From NCBI GenBank assembly GCA_003344405.1, contig NOWV01000077.1, forward strand, positions 62,001 to 126,000: 64,000 nucleotides of DNA, written 5' to 3'. The DNA comes from Trichoplax sp. H2 (taxonomy: Eukaryota > Placozoa > Uniplacotomia > Trichoplacea). Positions 22,462 through 35,404 of this stretch are shown here, piece by piece. Each line of letters begins with the position of its first letter. The first letter of the stretch is position 1. The notes under the pieces are model-generated. The model was not told the origin of the DNA. It did no database searches and saw only the letters and a program-made list of their open reading frames with translations. The translations under genes were made by a program, and so were the position numbers.

Positions 22462-25400
22462 TCAAAGAATCGATTGGGTTAACTGTTGCTCATAAAATAA
22501 GACGTAAGCTTGCGAACTTTTTACTTCGTTACTTGACACTGGTTGTACCCTAAAATCAACAGTAACACAGTTAGTACTCGTTCAATCAACTTACTTATTT
22601 ACCAATTCATTAATAATTATGTATATCCATATCAAAAATAGATCGGTATTAGATCGCTTTTAAAAATCAAGCAAAACCAATTTCTGCATCAACTAACCTG
22701 GTATCATTAAACATATACCATGTTTGTGTATGAGGACTTTTACAATAAGCGGTATAATGTCCTCCCACAGTACTACCCGAATGGTTAGATATGGCGTACA
22801 GGTTGTACTTGCATGATATTGCTATATCATCAATGGTGGTAAGAATTATTTAATTGTAGTCTAGCTAAATAACTATGTATGACTCTTTTATAGTAACTTT
22901 ACACCTAGAAGTATGTTACGTTAATAAGAAAGAATTGATTCATATCACATACTAGAAGTAGTACCAGCAAAGTTCAACAAATCCAATTTATCAATAGGAA
23001 AATCTATTAAGGTATTCAGCTTTGTACGATAATGAATCCCAGAGAATCGCTTAAAATCTGGTTTTATATAATAGTAAAGGCTTAATAGACAAATTAAGAG
23101 ACGAATGAATCACTGACAAATCTACTGAAATGCCATTGCACATTGAAAACTGGAATTAACTTAAACATCCGTAGGATACGTATAACCAGGATTTGAGGAA
23201 ATTTCTGCACGGATAACTTTTTAGTACAGACAGTTTTCGTTTTACATTTCGAACAAGTCTATTATTGCAAGATAAATGACACCGTAAGAGAACTGTTTTC
23301 AAGGCACGGCATGCTTCGTTTTTTGATGTGAATTAATTTACCGGCATATTATCCCCCGATAACGTCTCTTCGCGAGTGAATAACTTCAAACAATCAAGTA
23401 GTGTTATGGTCGAAATCTTATTCACACCAATGCCTGTATCTGAAGTCTAAAAGATTACAATATACGATTAAGAATTGATCAAGGATATTCTCTCCATATC
23501 AATATTAAGTTAAATATAATCATTTATCATACCTTTGGAATAGGCAGAGATAGATCCCAAAACGGATCAAAGGTTACAGATTGATTTTTGCAAACCGTAC
23601 ATTCCAGTGTGCTTTTCAACTGACCTACAAAAAGTTCTATTGATTCGTGCTATCATTAGAATTTAATACTAGTATAACTTTGATCATCAATAGAATAAAT
23701 AACTACACAATTACATGAAGATGGGGTACATACCTGCAACTTTACTATCATCGGTACTCTTATATAGCTTCCAACAGTATACGGCTTTATCTTCGGGCCT
23801 ATAAAGTTGAATTATATTGTTTACTGTTATTACAAAGCTTCCATTAAATATATTAATATATCAAAATTTCTTTAATAATCATGTATATGAGTGTACCTAT
23901 ACACACGCGTAGTTACTTACTGTAATTCATCATATTCTTCGGTACTAATAATTTTAGGCTTCTCTCGACTATTATGAAGTAAATCCTCATGCAATCCCGC
24001 TAAAAGAAAGCGAAGGAACTCCTGTGCATCCTGTTGACTATAACATTAATCAAAGAAGATTAATGGTTAGCACTATATAGACAGGTTCTTCATTATCAAT
24101 GTCAAACAACCGTGCCGCTATACTAACCTGTAGCCAACGAATCTTGGGGCAAAACGCTGAATTTGTGATTTAAATGTTGCAGGCGATAAAGCAGTTTCTT
24201 TGGTATCAGATTTCCACATTGATCTCATTAGAGAAGCATATGCTATAAATCATAAAATCGATAGAAACTTTAGCAATAATGTACAACAGCTGTTGTCCTA
24301 TCCAATCGCTATCAGGACGGAACATTGGAGGCCAACTAGGAAATAGAATGCAGCTGAACATTTACTACATAAACAAAATCTGTATACCTTCCATTAGTTT
24401 CCCATGCATTGAACTCTTTCCACTTATAAATCGTGAATATGAATTATCGAGAACAAACGAGGTCAGAGCTTTCGTGTTGCTTAGGCACTGTAGGATAGAG
24501 TTCATGAAGCACTATCGAGAGAAGATAATCAATGAAATCTTTTACTAACGGGCCATAATGAAATAGTAAACTAGTAAATATTTGAGATACTAACCGTGTT
24601 CCCTAAATTCTTTAATCCTACAACACCGGCATTACTTCCTGCAATATTTCCTCTAAATGGCTATAAAATCACCATTAATTAACATGATTATTCGGCAATG
24701 ATAATAACAATGGTATTAAATATAATGAGGAATGCGTCGTACTTTCAATTTAATATTGCCTTTATCAGGTTTCACTTCTTTTGCTGGAGGTAAACCTTTA
24801 TCGATATCTCCAGTGGATGCAGATATTTTCCTGTTAAATAATCTAATGTAGTAGGCATATTAGAAGTTATTTACGGCCAGTGACCGAATAAATTACCAAT
24901 ATTATTCTTTCTTTATGTAACTTACCTCTCCTTTAACGAGAAGCTATTCCTCTCTGATGATCTACGAGAGAAAATGCCTGACAGATTATTAGTCTTCTTG
25001 TTACGATTTTCGTCCTTTTCGTTGGTTTGAACTAACGAAGGCGTAGATGATCGTATTGAGCTCGAGACTTCCTTCAAGGCGCCACCATTCTTTATCGGAT
25101 CCACACTGACGCCATTTTCAATCCCATGATGATTATCTGTCGTAGCAATACGAAGGCTGCTGCTACCTCCAGCAAGAGCAGGAGTTAGGGTATTGATATC
25201 AGTATGAGACCGAGAGCGCCTTTTGTCCAAGTTGCTATTTGACGTAGCCGGAGAATTACGCTTCAAATCAGTAATTTGGGTTATGATAGCTTTGTTATTT
25301 TCCTTCGATATTTTGCCTTTAATGGGTATAGCTTTCAAAGGAGTAGAGGAATTGACGGAACTTGCTCGAAGTCGATTAGACTGTATTTTATCTCTAATCA

Positions 25401-26057
25401 TCTTTTCGTTTTTAGTGCTTATGTATCTGTCATGATACGGTAATAACGATACGTTCATATCATTAGTTAATTAATACATCAATTACAAAACCGACAAGAT
25501 AACCAACTGATAACATACGTATGATAAATGGTCTGTCCAGAGTAATTTGAAGCAATGGGAAGACTTCGATTTCCCGATCGGAGATCCACATTGCTATCAT
25601 CACTCAAACGACGACGACTTTTAGGCATAGGTGGAGGAATCGGTTGGCGGCTACCACGGTATGGTTCAGCCGAAACTGAATAAATCCTCTGATGTTTACT
25701 ACCATTGATAACTGTATCTAAGTTTGATACATGAACAGTATAAGTTATCTAACACTGTAAGCTTATGATCGATATCAAAGGTAATTCTATAGACGCCTAC
25801 ACGTCTCATTAATATAAATTCAACTCCATGTGTCCAATTCAATAAGAAATCGTATAAATATTTGATGTAAGTTATAGAGATAAGGGATCAGCATAACAAG
25901 CAAAATACTAATACAGCTTATCATAGAACATTGAATATCTTTCATATAAGTATCATCTATACAACCAATACCTATTTTCATCATCTATTACAGTTATCAC
26001 GGTATAGGAGAATAAAATATCAATTTCTATCTTACCTGATATCTTGTTGGTGCTCAT
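22462..26057 (-). CDS. USP2: USP2-type ubiquitin-specific protease
   Basis: A cysteine protease that removes ubiquitin from substrates; USP2 in vertebrates acts on cyclin D1, MDM2 and clock proteins. The model has 15 exons and 629 residues: 26057-26036, 25717-25519, 25426-24926, 24830-24743, 24660-24595, 24511-24388, 24242-24128, 24037-23921, 23798-23734, 23624-23533, 23446-23342, 23258-23180, 23057-22953, 22821-22698, 22549-22462. Residues 1-280 are a Ser/Arg/Asn-rich, probably disordered N-terminus. The catalytic domain begins near 283: [19 protein letters not shown] places the catalytic Cys at residue 293; [12 protein letters not shown] follows; a zinc site is formed by CTVC (441-444) and CSKC (500-503); GGHYTAY gives the catalytic His at 581 and FND (597-599) the Asn/Asp. 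SQAYVLFYE lies near the C-terminus. [12 protein letters not shown] and [10 protein letters not shown] are closest to USP2. The 22-base first exon starts at an ATG preceded by an in-frame stop. USP21 is the main alternative name. Confidence 0.94.
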
Positions 26058-27762
26058 AATGAATGATTTCGACTAGGTTAGGACTATCCAATCATCCAAT
26101 TACCAGGCACAGCGATAATAATTTCGATATAGCAATTTTTAATTCGATACTGATATCTTAACCCATCGATAACTCAATTTGTATTACAGTCGTTCATGGT
26201 TAACTCCTCTTTGACCCAACAAGATCGATATTGCCACGTATGCTACAGTATCTACTGGTTGACTAACTTTAATACTCGAATCAAGAATTTATAGACTACC
26301 TAACCTAAAGAATGAAGGATGTAAATTTAGTATAAACAAAAATATAGTAATGTACGCATATAATGTATTGACTCTATTCCATCTTTGGTACAAGAAATGA
26401 TTTATCACATACGATCCTGAATAGTTATAATATACGGCATAGTTCAAGCTAAAACTACTTCCTTCAAGTTTCAAAGGTAACGTACAATATGCAACTGCAA
26501 TACTGTAAATTAAACAATATGGCAGTACTATAGACTAGTGCATGAATAATACATTATCTGTATATTTTTACAATTCACATAATGAGCGAAAAGATAAACA
26601 TCAATTATTAAAATTCATATACTGTACATGCACTTTTAGACCTTACAGTGTACGCTAAAACCCGCCATTTACAGTATACTCACTTCTACCGTTCTGAGAT
26701 ATTAAATTAAGCGTCATCTGTATAAATAATATAATAATTAAATCAGGGAACACTTCTCTTGGATAAAAAGTCTCTTGAAATTCTTCTATTTTGAGGAGTA
26801 CTAGTTCGAATCAGAGCAATAGTGCAATATCCTAAAAGTGAGCAACTCGTAAAATTTAAGCTGCAACGTTGGGTATACAGTAAATAATTGCGCACTTTTT
26901 GTGCTAGTTGCTCCTGCAACTGTAAGCTACCTCCATAAGCTTCTACAGTAGTCTATCGGCAAATTCCAGCAGTTTATACGATGCTCCTGATTGTTGTTCT
27001 GTTTTTTTTATAACTAATGTTTATTTTTAACTGTTATAAATATTCAGTAATAGTATTTTCTCAATGCGATGCTTAAGAGCACAGTGTACATGCGGTACTT
27101 AAATTATGGTGAGTTTCCAGAAGATCTATATCACCACTTTGAAAAAGTGTACACTATATTCAAGTATACAATACAAGCAAGGCCAGCTAGGATTTTATGC
27201 AGTAAACTACATTTACACTCTAACAAATGGTACAATTGTTACACTTCCTTGCGGTATATCAAATATGTGATGTAGTACAGTACTTTCTGAAAGCGTAGAT
27301 AATTAACAGCTAAAAAAGCAGTTAGGATTTCTTATCGCTTCAATTGCTGCCAAGGCATTATGTCGTATTACACGTACTGTTTACAGATGATCATACTGGC
27401 ACACTGAAACTCGTAACTTAGTTCATGAAATGGAAAATACAGTAAATTTTTAATTTCTACTAATCGCTAGACTTCAGAGATATAATTTGCTGACATTTGG
27501 ATAACAGTACAGTCAGAATTTTCTTATAATCGAGTCAATTAACTGCTCCATTAAAGCGGAACGACAATAATTTACCAAATTACAGTCTTCTTAGCAATAA
27601 AAATAGGTTAAACAGCCTGTTCTCTTTCTTTGCCATTTACGCCAATTCAGCCTTCATCGCTAAAGCAGCGAGTTTTTATTAGTGCCTGCTTCCCTGGCTA
27701 CGGCAGCAGCTGAGTATGTTTCTGATGCTGCTAAGTGCTAACGGTCTACTCCTTAGTTATTA

Positions 27763-27885
27763 GACTGTACAGTGTACAGTGTACAGTACAGCGGAATCAA
27801 CCCCAGTACTGTACTGTACTGTTCAGTACTGGTAACGTACCGTTCTAATGACGGTAGTCAAGGGCTACAGTACAATACTGTAATT
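27763..27885. repeat. Strand-switching TACTG pentamer array
   Basis: The stretch is largely GTACAGTGTACAG and CAGTACTGTACTGTACTG. It is a TACTG pentamer run that reverses to its complement CAGTA at palindromic switch points such as CTGTACAG. Confidence 0.8.
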
Positions 27886-27969
27886 TTAACAGACATCGAC
27901 AGGTGTAAATCAAGTAAAAGTGATCCAGGATATTGCCTTCAAGATGATGGCGCTTGGGCAATAAACTCG

Positions 27970-28285
27970 AGGCCGTTTGTAAAAATGATATGATCTATGG
28001 CAGAAACAAAGTCTGCCTCCATTGTAGCATCAATTATTGTGGATTTCGTAGTACTGTATATCTGTCTTTGCTATATACGCTATGTCAGCAGTTTGTTTGT
28101 TTAAAAGACCACCCTAAAACCTGTCCTAAAAGCCGCCGCCCTGTAAAACATTTTACGTGGTTTATGGCAGAAATAAAGTCTACCTCAATTGTTATGGATT
28201 TGGTAGTGTATTTATCTATGCTACAGTATATATGACATATACGCTGTGTGAGCAGTTTGTTTACAAGACCGCCCTAAAAATAAGA
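27970..28285. repeat. Diverged tandem duplication, ~167-bp unit
   Basis: Two copies share TATGGCAGAAA(C/T)AAAGTCT, a GTGGATTTCGTAGT-like block, ATATACGCT(A/G)TGT, (A/C)AGCAGTTTGTTT and AAGACC(A/G)CCCTAAAA. The TATGGCAG words are at 27996 and 28163. The copies differ by substitutions and small indels. Confidence 0.75.
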
Positions 28286-28350
28286 TTATGACCTAGTTTC
28301 CTGCGTCCTACAACAGCAGGTGGCAACTTTTATTACCTATTCGCGATGTC

Positions 28351-28431
28351 TACTGTACTGTACTGTACGCTGACTGCATCATTTTCATTCTGACTACACT
28401 GTAGTACTGTACACTGTACTGTACAGTATCG
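28351..28431. repeat. TACTG pentamer array
   Basis: Runs of TACTGTACTGTACTGTAC and TAGTACTGTACACTGTACTG occur with an inversion to CAGTA at the end, as in the neighbouring arrays. Confidence 0.75.
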
Positions 28432-29483
28432 GATTGCAATGACAGCGAACAGTCATATCAAAAAAATAAAATATAAATAATAATAATAATAAATCATAAT
28501 AACGGACTATGGCGACACGTCGCAAGGAGAAGTTTTAGCTTTGCTAACAATCGACTGCGAACACGTTAAGGCATCACCAGTTGGAATAATTTAATGGAAT
28601 AGTTCAATAGTTATGATAATTCAAAGCTATAAGTTAATGTTTTTTCATCAAATAGTTAGCCTAGATGCAGTGGAAATTTGTCCTTCACCTGCGTAGCCCT
28701 TGAAGCCCAGCAGCAACTACACCAGAACTAATGTACTCTACTACAGTACGGGAATGATAAAGTACTCCGAATAAATAACACCTGACTTCAAATTTATACA
28801 ACAACAGAACGCTTAAAAGTCATGGACAGAAGAGCCTGTATGATTAGGAAATGCAAGAGACTAACAATTGTCAGTATGGCAGTATCAAAAATGATTTCCT
28901 TTGCCCTTTAACTTGAGAGTAAAGAAGTCAATGTACTGTGTATACGAGGCACCTTTAGGGTTTCTGTACTAACGTTACTACGATTTAGATTCTGGCTGTA
29001 ATCATAATTGTGAAGTAAGCTGATGCATCCTGGTAGTCAGTGAAAGTACTAAGGCAAAAAAATACAGCACAGTGTAGTCACTAACAACGAAACACGAAAT
29101 GATGGCTAGACTCTTGTTCACCCATAAGCAGGGGAAGATCGATTCGATCATGTCAATGGTCAAGTGGCTTATGTCGTCAACACAAGTTGTTATCCTGTAC
29201 AACAGCTAGTAGAAACAACTTTCAATCTAAAATTAAAGAACTATGTTTTGCATTGCCTTACCTAGTGATCTATCACCGTATCATGTGGATGGTCAGAGTT
29301 TGGCGACCGGCATAAAATCTTTACAAGTCAGAAAATCTCAAAGTGTTGTCTTGCAATCTAGGCAGAGCGCCATATTTCGAGAATTTCTTATTGTGATTGG
29401 GTATGCCGACTGTGTCTGCTGTAAGTCACAGGCGAAAGCTTTTAGCTTCAGTCAAGGACCACTGGAACCCCGGGGTTCCGCGG

Positions 29484-29985
29484 TCTACAGTACAGTATAC
29501 TGTAATACTCTACTGTACATTGTACTGTAACTGTGCGCAAAATCTTTTCGTTTTGCGCAATCGTCAATTTCGAGGGATTGAGTCACTCACTGTCAGCAGG
29601 TCACCACTGTGGTGAGTACAGTATGTACTGCGCAAGTGTAGATGTACGATACAGTATTGTTCAGCGTCGCATCACTCGCTTCGCCGTGGTGCTGTCAACT
29701 GTACTGTACACTGTACACTGTACAGTACAGTGTACAGTACAGTAGATGTACAGTACTGTACTGTAAGTACAGTACAGTACTATAAATTTAGTAGTACTGC
29801 ACTGACCTGTAACCTACTGTACAGTGTACAGTCAGTAGTGTACTGTACAGTACAGTACATTAAACTACTGTACTGTACTGTACAGTACCGTACACCTGGT
29901 CAGCAGTCATTGGTCACGCGCTACTGTACAGTACATTACTGTACCGTCTGTGCACTGTAGTGTACAATGTACACACTGTACATGG
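29484..29985. repeat. Largest cluster of strand-switching TACTG/CAGTA pentamer repeats
   Basis: Repeated TACTGTAC and GTACAGTA words, with many perfect palindromes such as TACTGTACAGTA and ACTGTACACTGTACAGT, fill 29484-29532 and most of 29695-29985. A less repetitive stretch lies between them. Both orientations are mixed at the scale of one to four pentamers, so the DNA could form hairpins or cruciforms. Confidence 0.85.
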
Positions 29986-30441
29986 TACGGACGGACTTGG
30001 AGATTTGCAGGGCCCCGTCTGGTCTGGACCCAGTCTTTAGAACGGAAAAAAGTGTGCGGTACAGTACAGCCAACAGCAGCATTTGACTTGAAGTGTAATC
30101 AAACTGTACCGTCTCTATAGTATAATCATCAATAGGATTGTATGGAGCACCGACTGTATTGGACTCCTGGACTATCCTTGCATGGCAGAGATCTTGGCAG
30201 GGCTTACTAACTGACAGCGAGCTCAGTCAACCATCAGCAGTTTGCAGACCAAGTTCTTGGTAAAAAATCGTTATTACTGTACTTTGTCGATAGATTTTAC
30301 AGCTGCTATAGTCTGCCAATATTAATTTAAAGTTTTTTAAACTGGTGGCTGAAATCTTTTAGGATATCGATTCTTTTCAGTCAATCATTTTACATTTGGA
30401 TTCATTAAACGTATGATACTGTACATGTGGCCTTCTGCATC

Positions 30442-31441
30442 ATGAGGCATGGTAAAAAACTAGCTAAACTAGGCAGAAATAAGTCTGAGAGAAAGCAACT
30501 CTTCCGTAGCTTAGTGGCTGCCCTAATTCGTCATGAAAGGATCGAAACAACTTTAGCCAAAGCGAAAGCAATACAGCCTATAGCTGAAAAGGTAACTTAA
30601 ATACAGGACGAGACACACTAGCATTCGGTCTAGATAATTTGATTATTTCCCATACACATTGGTCACTAATATTCTACTGTAACGCACATCTTTCTTCAAA
30701 CGTTTCGATCAATCATCTTCAATTCAATTTGAATACCCCAACATTGAACGTAAAATACGATAGTTTTGGCTTCATTTATAAATACTTATAAATATATTCT
30801 TGTTTGCACAGATGATTACCTTAGGAAAAAAGAAGAATAAAGATGCAAAAATCTCTGCATGGAGTTTTTTATATCAGGTAATGCACGCATAGTTTGGGCT
30901 TTAGGCAGACAGCTGAAACGTTCATTTCTTAGACTTAAAAACTAAATACTATGAAAGGGTATATTGACATTGGCTTTGCAATAAATACATTTCGTAGGAG
31001 AAAGTTGTTGTTCCAAAGCTATTTAACGTCTTGGCAGCAAGATATGCCACCAGACCAGGCGGTTATACTCGTATTGTTAGAACACCACCAAGAAAGGAGG
31101 ATAATGCAAAGATGGCCATTATTGAATTCATTGATAACAAATTACCATCACTCAAACCTCCAGAAAATAAGCAGAAACCGGTGCCAAAAAAGCTATTACA
31201 TGCAGATGCGATTAAATCTTGGTTTAAAAAGAAGAAATTAATTGGTAAGCAGGTAGTATATGAGGAAAGTCTTGATTTGCCTTATCCGAAACCAGCACCA
31301 CCACCTGAATATGTTAAAGAACTGATCGAGAGTGATGCCGATACTTTAGTAAGAATGACAGCTGAATTAAAGTTGCACGTAAAGATGGCTCAGAAAGATA
31401 ATGAAGCGTTACCAAAGCAAATTGGAGAGCAAGATCCCTGA
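30442..31441 (+). CDS. MRPL17: Mitochondrial large-subunit ribosomal protein bL17m
   Basis: A component of the mitochondrial 39S ribosomal subunit. Three exons (30442-30591, 30812-30877, 31019-31441) encode 212 residues. The first exon carries the bL17 signature from residue 1 ([19 protein letters not shown], then [14 protein letters not shown] and [12 protein letters not shown]). Exon 3 continues with [19 protein letters not shown] and [10 protein letters not shown], the typical L17 core ending. The C-terminal extension of about 90 residues is rich in Lys, Pro and Glu and is longer than in human MRPL17. As in other L17 proteins, the targeting information must lie in the basic N-terminus. All junctions are phase 0 with GT-AG sites. 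It lies head to head with USP2, 4.4 kb away. Confidence 0.94.
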
Positions 31442-33160
31442 AGAAGATAGCTCCTATGGCATTACTTTTATGAATGACTTGATGGACTCATTAGTAAAAT
31501 TTAATCAGCATATGCGTACAACGTCTAAATGTCATTATTGATGAAGGCCAATTCGGATCATTGCATCCAAATAACTATAATATGACGGAAACGAATCAGA
31601 ATATGTCGTCGCAGAAACATCCAACAATAGTCTACTGTTTTATATTTTGAATTTCAACTGAGCTACACGCACGCTAACACATTCAAACTTCGATTGACAC
31701 AAACGTAAGATAAACACTATTTCAATTAAAAGTCCGCCAACTGTTTATGAGTCTACAGGGCTATTAGTTAACTGCTAAATTATAATTAATTAAAAGACAC
31801 TGTATTTGCCAGTATATTATGCAATATCGTTAGTCTTGAATGTTGAAGGTAATGTTAATGCAATTATTACCATTTCCTCCGATATCAGTTCGAAAGTCAG
31901 CCGTTATTCATTGAAACCTATTTGCCTTTGTATAAAGTTTCATCAATCATTTAAATTAATGGTTGTATACATCAGAAAGTATTTTATATACTGCACGGCA
32001 TTCGCTATGCTAGAAATGATAAATAATAAAGTGAAGTTTAATCTTGGTAACATGCAACACCAAATAATAATCTAAAAAATAACAATCGCGCGTATTGGCC
32101 GTTCTTGAATTTTAAGCTGTGTTAGCATTGACCTGCCTGTACAATGGAAAAATATATAATAAATTTTATTATCTTTTTTACGTTTATTTCACACTGGATT
32201 ACAATTCATCAGCTGTTGCATTAAAAGTAGGAATCAGTTGTGTATAATCTGGCAGCGTAAATTATAGTAATGTGTACTAAAAGACATTACAAGCAGTAGA
32301 AAGATAAGCATGTGTTAACTACTAATTAAATTTACCCATTCTAAACGCTCGAATCGATCAATTTTTATAATCAAAATGCATATCGAATTTCAACCGATAA
32401 TGCTCGATATTGCTAGAAGCTTTATTGTTAATAATATAATGTTTGCTTTCACTCTGAATACTTCTAAGCCCTATCGATTGATTTATACTGATAATGAGCC
32501 TGTAATATTATTATAAATTACTATTGATTATACTGCATAGAAGATCGATGGACAGAGTCATATTGACCATACCATATATGTGTAGCCTATCACCAAAATG
32601 CTATAGCAACCGTACAGATCATTTTATTCTATCACAAAGGATCAGCATAATTAAATATAACTATACCGTCAAATCCTGATTGAACCTTATTACAATAAAA
32701 TAATAAAAATGAATAGTGCTCAAGAATTAGGCTACTGTTGCTTTTACGAATTAATTACAATTTAGTCCTTATTTCATTTATATAACTCTACATTGCTTCA
32801 ACTAGTATAATAATGCTTTTGTTATGAATCTAAATGTAGAACTGCTTAAGTTGCACATTAGCGGTAACTTTGGATGTCTACAGGCTTTTAATGTAGTATA
32901 ATCAAGACTTCTAGTGGTCTATCACCGTCTATGACATAATATGGAGAATAAGTTAATTTACTGCTTTTGTAAACGTACTTTAGTTCAAGCTATTTATAGC
33001 AATTCTTCCATATACGAAGATAAATTGGAGCATCTATTTCGATAGCTTTGTCAAAAGAATTTCTTGCTTACTAATTGGATGTTCGCGATATTTTGCTGCA
33101 ATATAATATATAGGAGATCTTTTTCCGATAGATTCTTCATTGACAGCTCTCTTCACTACG
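31442..33160. other. Intergenic stretch between MRPL17 and the multi-pass protein gene
   Basis: No exon was recognised. AATAAA at 32158-32163, about 720 bases past the MRPL17 stop, is a possible polyadenylation signal. The open frame at 31806-32075 shows no known domain and I do not call it. Confidence 0.55.
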
Positions 33161-34384
33161 ATGGATAACGCTGATTTTATATCTTCATGTGCCCACATTA
33201 TGGATGATTTTAATATTCTTTCAAGATTTTATATCATAGCGTTTGTGTATTCGTTGATATTATCAGCATTTGATACAGCTTCAGATACATTTTATTTATC
33301 AAATTTAATTAAATTATCTGAAGAGTATGAAGCAACTAACTTGTTAGTTAATCAGAGCAAATCTATTATTGATTTTTCATATCAGTTAAGTAATTCAACG
33401 TATTGCGATGAAGTTTTTAATATAAATGAATTAATGCACTACTTTCGATCTGGTTTTTACTTTTATCTTGTCTTGTATAGTCTTTCCATCATGATAGGCA
33501 TAACTGGATGTCTTTATTTATATTTAATCTTATTCCGATTTCGTGGTATGCGATCGGAACGCCTTACTGTAATCGGTTTAATACTGAAATCGATGCCAAT
33601 AGTATTACAGGATATGCCAGAGATTTTATTAATGATCCATTTTGCCAATATTAGAAGTAATAATGATGGATTTGGCTGTTTTAAATGCCGCCGACTGAAT
33701 AATTGCCATATTGCTCAGGAAAGATTATTCGAAAATCCCATCGATGTTACAATTCGTTATTATATGATTGGAATCCACAGCTTTTCTTACGGCACTTTGT
33801 TAACGTATCAGTTGTGGTCAGTCTTTATCCGAAAATTTAAAGAAGAAAGTTCCATGTCATCGGTAATTAATCAACCGGCTAATAATCTCTCTCGCGCTAA
33901 TACTCCTGTCAGTAGTTTTAGCATACTTCAAGATTATCTGTGGTGCTGCTGTATCTGGTTTTGCATTAAACCAATTCTTAAATCGAACAAATTTATTAGT
34001 CGATTGTCCTCAATTGGTATTGCTTTCTTAGGTGGTGCTATCTGCTTGATTATGACATATACTCCAGCATTTATAGCTATCGTGTTTTTACACTCTTCGT
34101 TTAATATTAATTTCATTTTCATCGGCGAAAGTTTTACAAATGACACTATTACGCTAGTATTATTAATAATTTGTTTGCTATTATGGTTTCTTGTGATAGC
34201 TATTCTTGTTCTAGTTACTTACAGAAAATGTCAAAGTTGGATTCAATTTTTGTTATCATCATCGTTGATTATCCTATTTCAGCCTATTCTATTAATATTA
34301 ACCTTAAGTTATCTTCTTTATGAGCTTGGATATGGAAAAACAATTGATAACCCAAAAGCGCAAGAACAAACATTGTCACAATAA
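33161..34384 (+). CDS. Unrecognised multi-pass membrane protein, single exon
   Basis: I do not recognise this 407-residue protein. By eye it has seven or eight hydrophobic segments: about 22-45, 98-126, 137-161, 198-223, 258-275, 284-311, 330-354 and 361-387. The 50-residue loop after segment 1 has two N-glycosylation sequons (NQS 64, NST 78) and a Cys, so it probably faces outward. A small Cys/Arg-rich loop (FGCFKCRRLNNC, 171-182) follows segment 3. Segment 1 carries AFDTASD and segment 3 KSMPIVLQDMPEILL; a Pro-acidic motif within a membrane helix is loosely reminiscent of XK-related proteins, but this is not enough for assignment. The ATG at 33161 is the first in the frame; an upstream AG in the same frame would allow a further 5' exon. 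The gene lies in the same orientation as MRPL17. Confidence 0.8.
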   Translation: MDNADFISSCAHIMDDFNILSRFYIIAFVYSLILSAFDTASDTFYLSNLIKLSEEYEATNLLVNQSKSIIDFSYQLSNSTYCDEVFNINELMHYFRSGFYFYLVLYSLSIMIGITGCLYLYLILFRFRGMRSERLTVIGLILKSMPIVLQDMPEILLMIHFANIRSNNDGFGCFKCRRLNNCHIAQERLFENPIDVTIRYYMIGIHSFSYGTLLTYQLWSVFIRKFKEESSMSSVINQPANNLSRANTPVSSFSILQDYLWCCCIWFCIKPILKSNKFISRLSSIGIAFLGGAICLIMTYTPAFIAIVFLHSSFNINFIFIGESFTNDTITLVLLIICLLLWFLVIAILVLVTYRKCQSWIQFLLSSSLIILFQPILLILTLSYLLYELGYGKTIDNPKAQEQTLSQ

Positions 34385-34600
34385 GAAAATCGGTACAGTA
34401 ATTTGCTTCTTACAAAAATGTGATATGATTTTTTCTCTTAAGCATCATAATAATTTCATGATATTGTTTGATATCAATTTTATTTGACATCAAGGATGTA
34501 CAGTATAATTGTGTGCCATGTTAACAATAAGAATTTTCGAAGAGATATGTAATTACACCCGTAATCAATGGAGAAATACTGGATACTGCACTGTGTAGAG

Positions 34601-34788
34601 TACAGCTTAAGCCGTCATTTACGCGTATATCATCCATGTTTATCCAATTTGGATCCCGTGACGTAATGTGGAATTAATCTTAATTTTACATGTGTACAGC
34701 TTAAGCCGTCATTTACGCGTATATCATCCATGTTTATCCAATTTGGATCCCGTGAAATAATGTGGAATTAATCTTAATTTTACATGTT
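34601..34788. repeat. Near-identical 94-bp tandem duplication
   Basis: Two adjacent copies start TACAGCTTAAGCCGTCATTT (34601 and 34695) and end in TTAATTTTACATGT. I see only a two-base difference (GTGACGTAATG versus GTGAAATAATG), so the duplication is recent. It is non-coding. Confidence 0.93.
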
Positions 34789-35404
34789 AAGGCTATTCAC
34801 TGTAAATAATTAATTTATAACTTTTCTTGTATTTCACATCTACATGTATACAAGAAGCTTTATTGCTTTGATATCATTGCTGATTGTTTGTATACAGTAC
34901 TATAGCTGTGTCAACATTTTCCTCCAATGTAAATGAAATTACCGCTTGTTTTGCTGTATAGTCGCTAAGGTCGAAGTAAAAACTCAGAAACACAATCCGT
35001 TAATACTATATAGAATGTAGCTGCATAATCATAGTCTTGTAGTACCTGATACTTCTAAGAGAAGAAAGTGATAGTCAATGTCTGCTCAACTGACTTTCTA
35101 TTACGCAAGAGCTGCTCTATATAATTAATTAATAGAGTGGTCATGGCAGATTTGGTCATTTCGTACCATCAAGGGTACTGTAACATACTGTAATGAACAC
35201 TAACAGACATATGCCATAGTGGATATACTATACAAGGTAAAGTATATCCTTATATTCACATTCTTGCTGTTGGACACTCTGGATCTAGCTAATGCTCTAT
35301 GATTCTTTTGATTTATTCCCTGTCTTGATCTTGTATTCAAGATCTGAATAAAACCTAGTTGACATTCTCTCAATATCGCGTCCATTCCCAATTCGTCTCT
35401 TTGT

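Larger units (their letters stand above)
26058..30441. other. Intergenic stretch between the divergent USP2 and MRPL17 genes
   Basis: Both flanking genes start here and run outward, so both promoters should lie in this 4.4 kb, but I see no defined promoter motif. I recognise no coding exon. The right half carries pentamer arrays, a ~167-bp tandem duplication and a short (ATA)n run near 28474-28493. Open frames between 29243 and 29960 run through the pentamer arrays and show no known domain. Confidence 0.6.

Noticed and set aside
26800-26830. tRNA B-box-like word GTTCGAATC
   Set aside because: No matching A box, no acceptor-stem pairing and no cloverleaf could be found around it.
29243-29960. 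Chain of open frames of 70-96 codons
   Set aside because: They overlap in different frames, run into TACTG arrays, have Tyr/Val/Leu-Tyr-Cys composition from the repeat, and show no domain or splice support.
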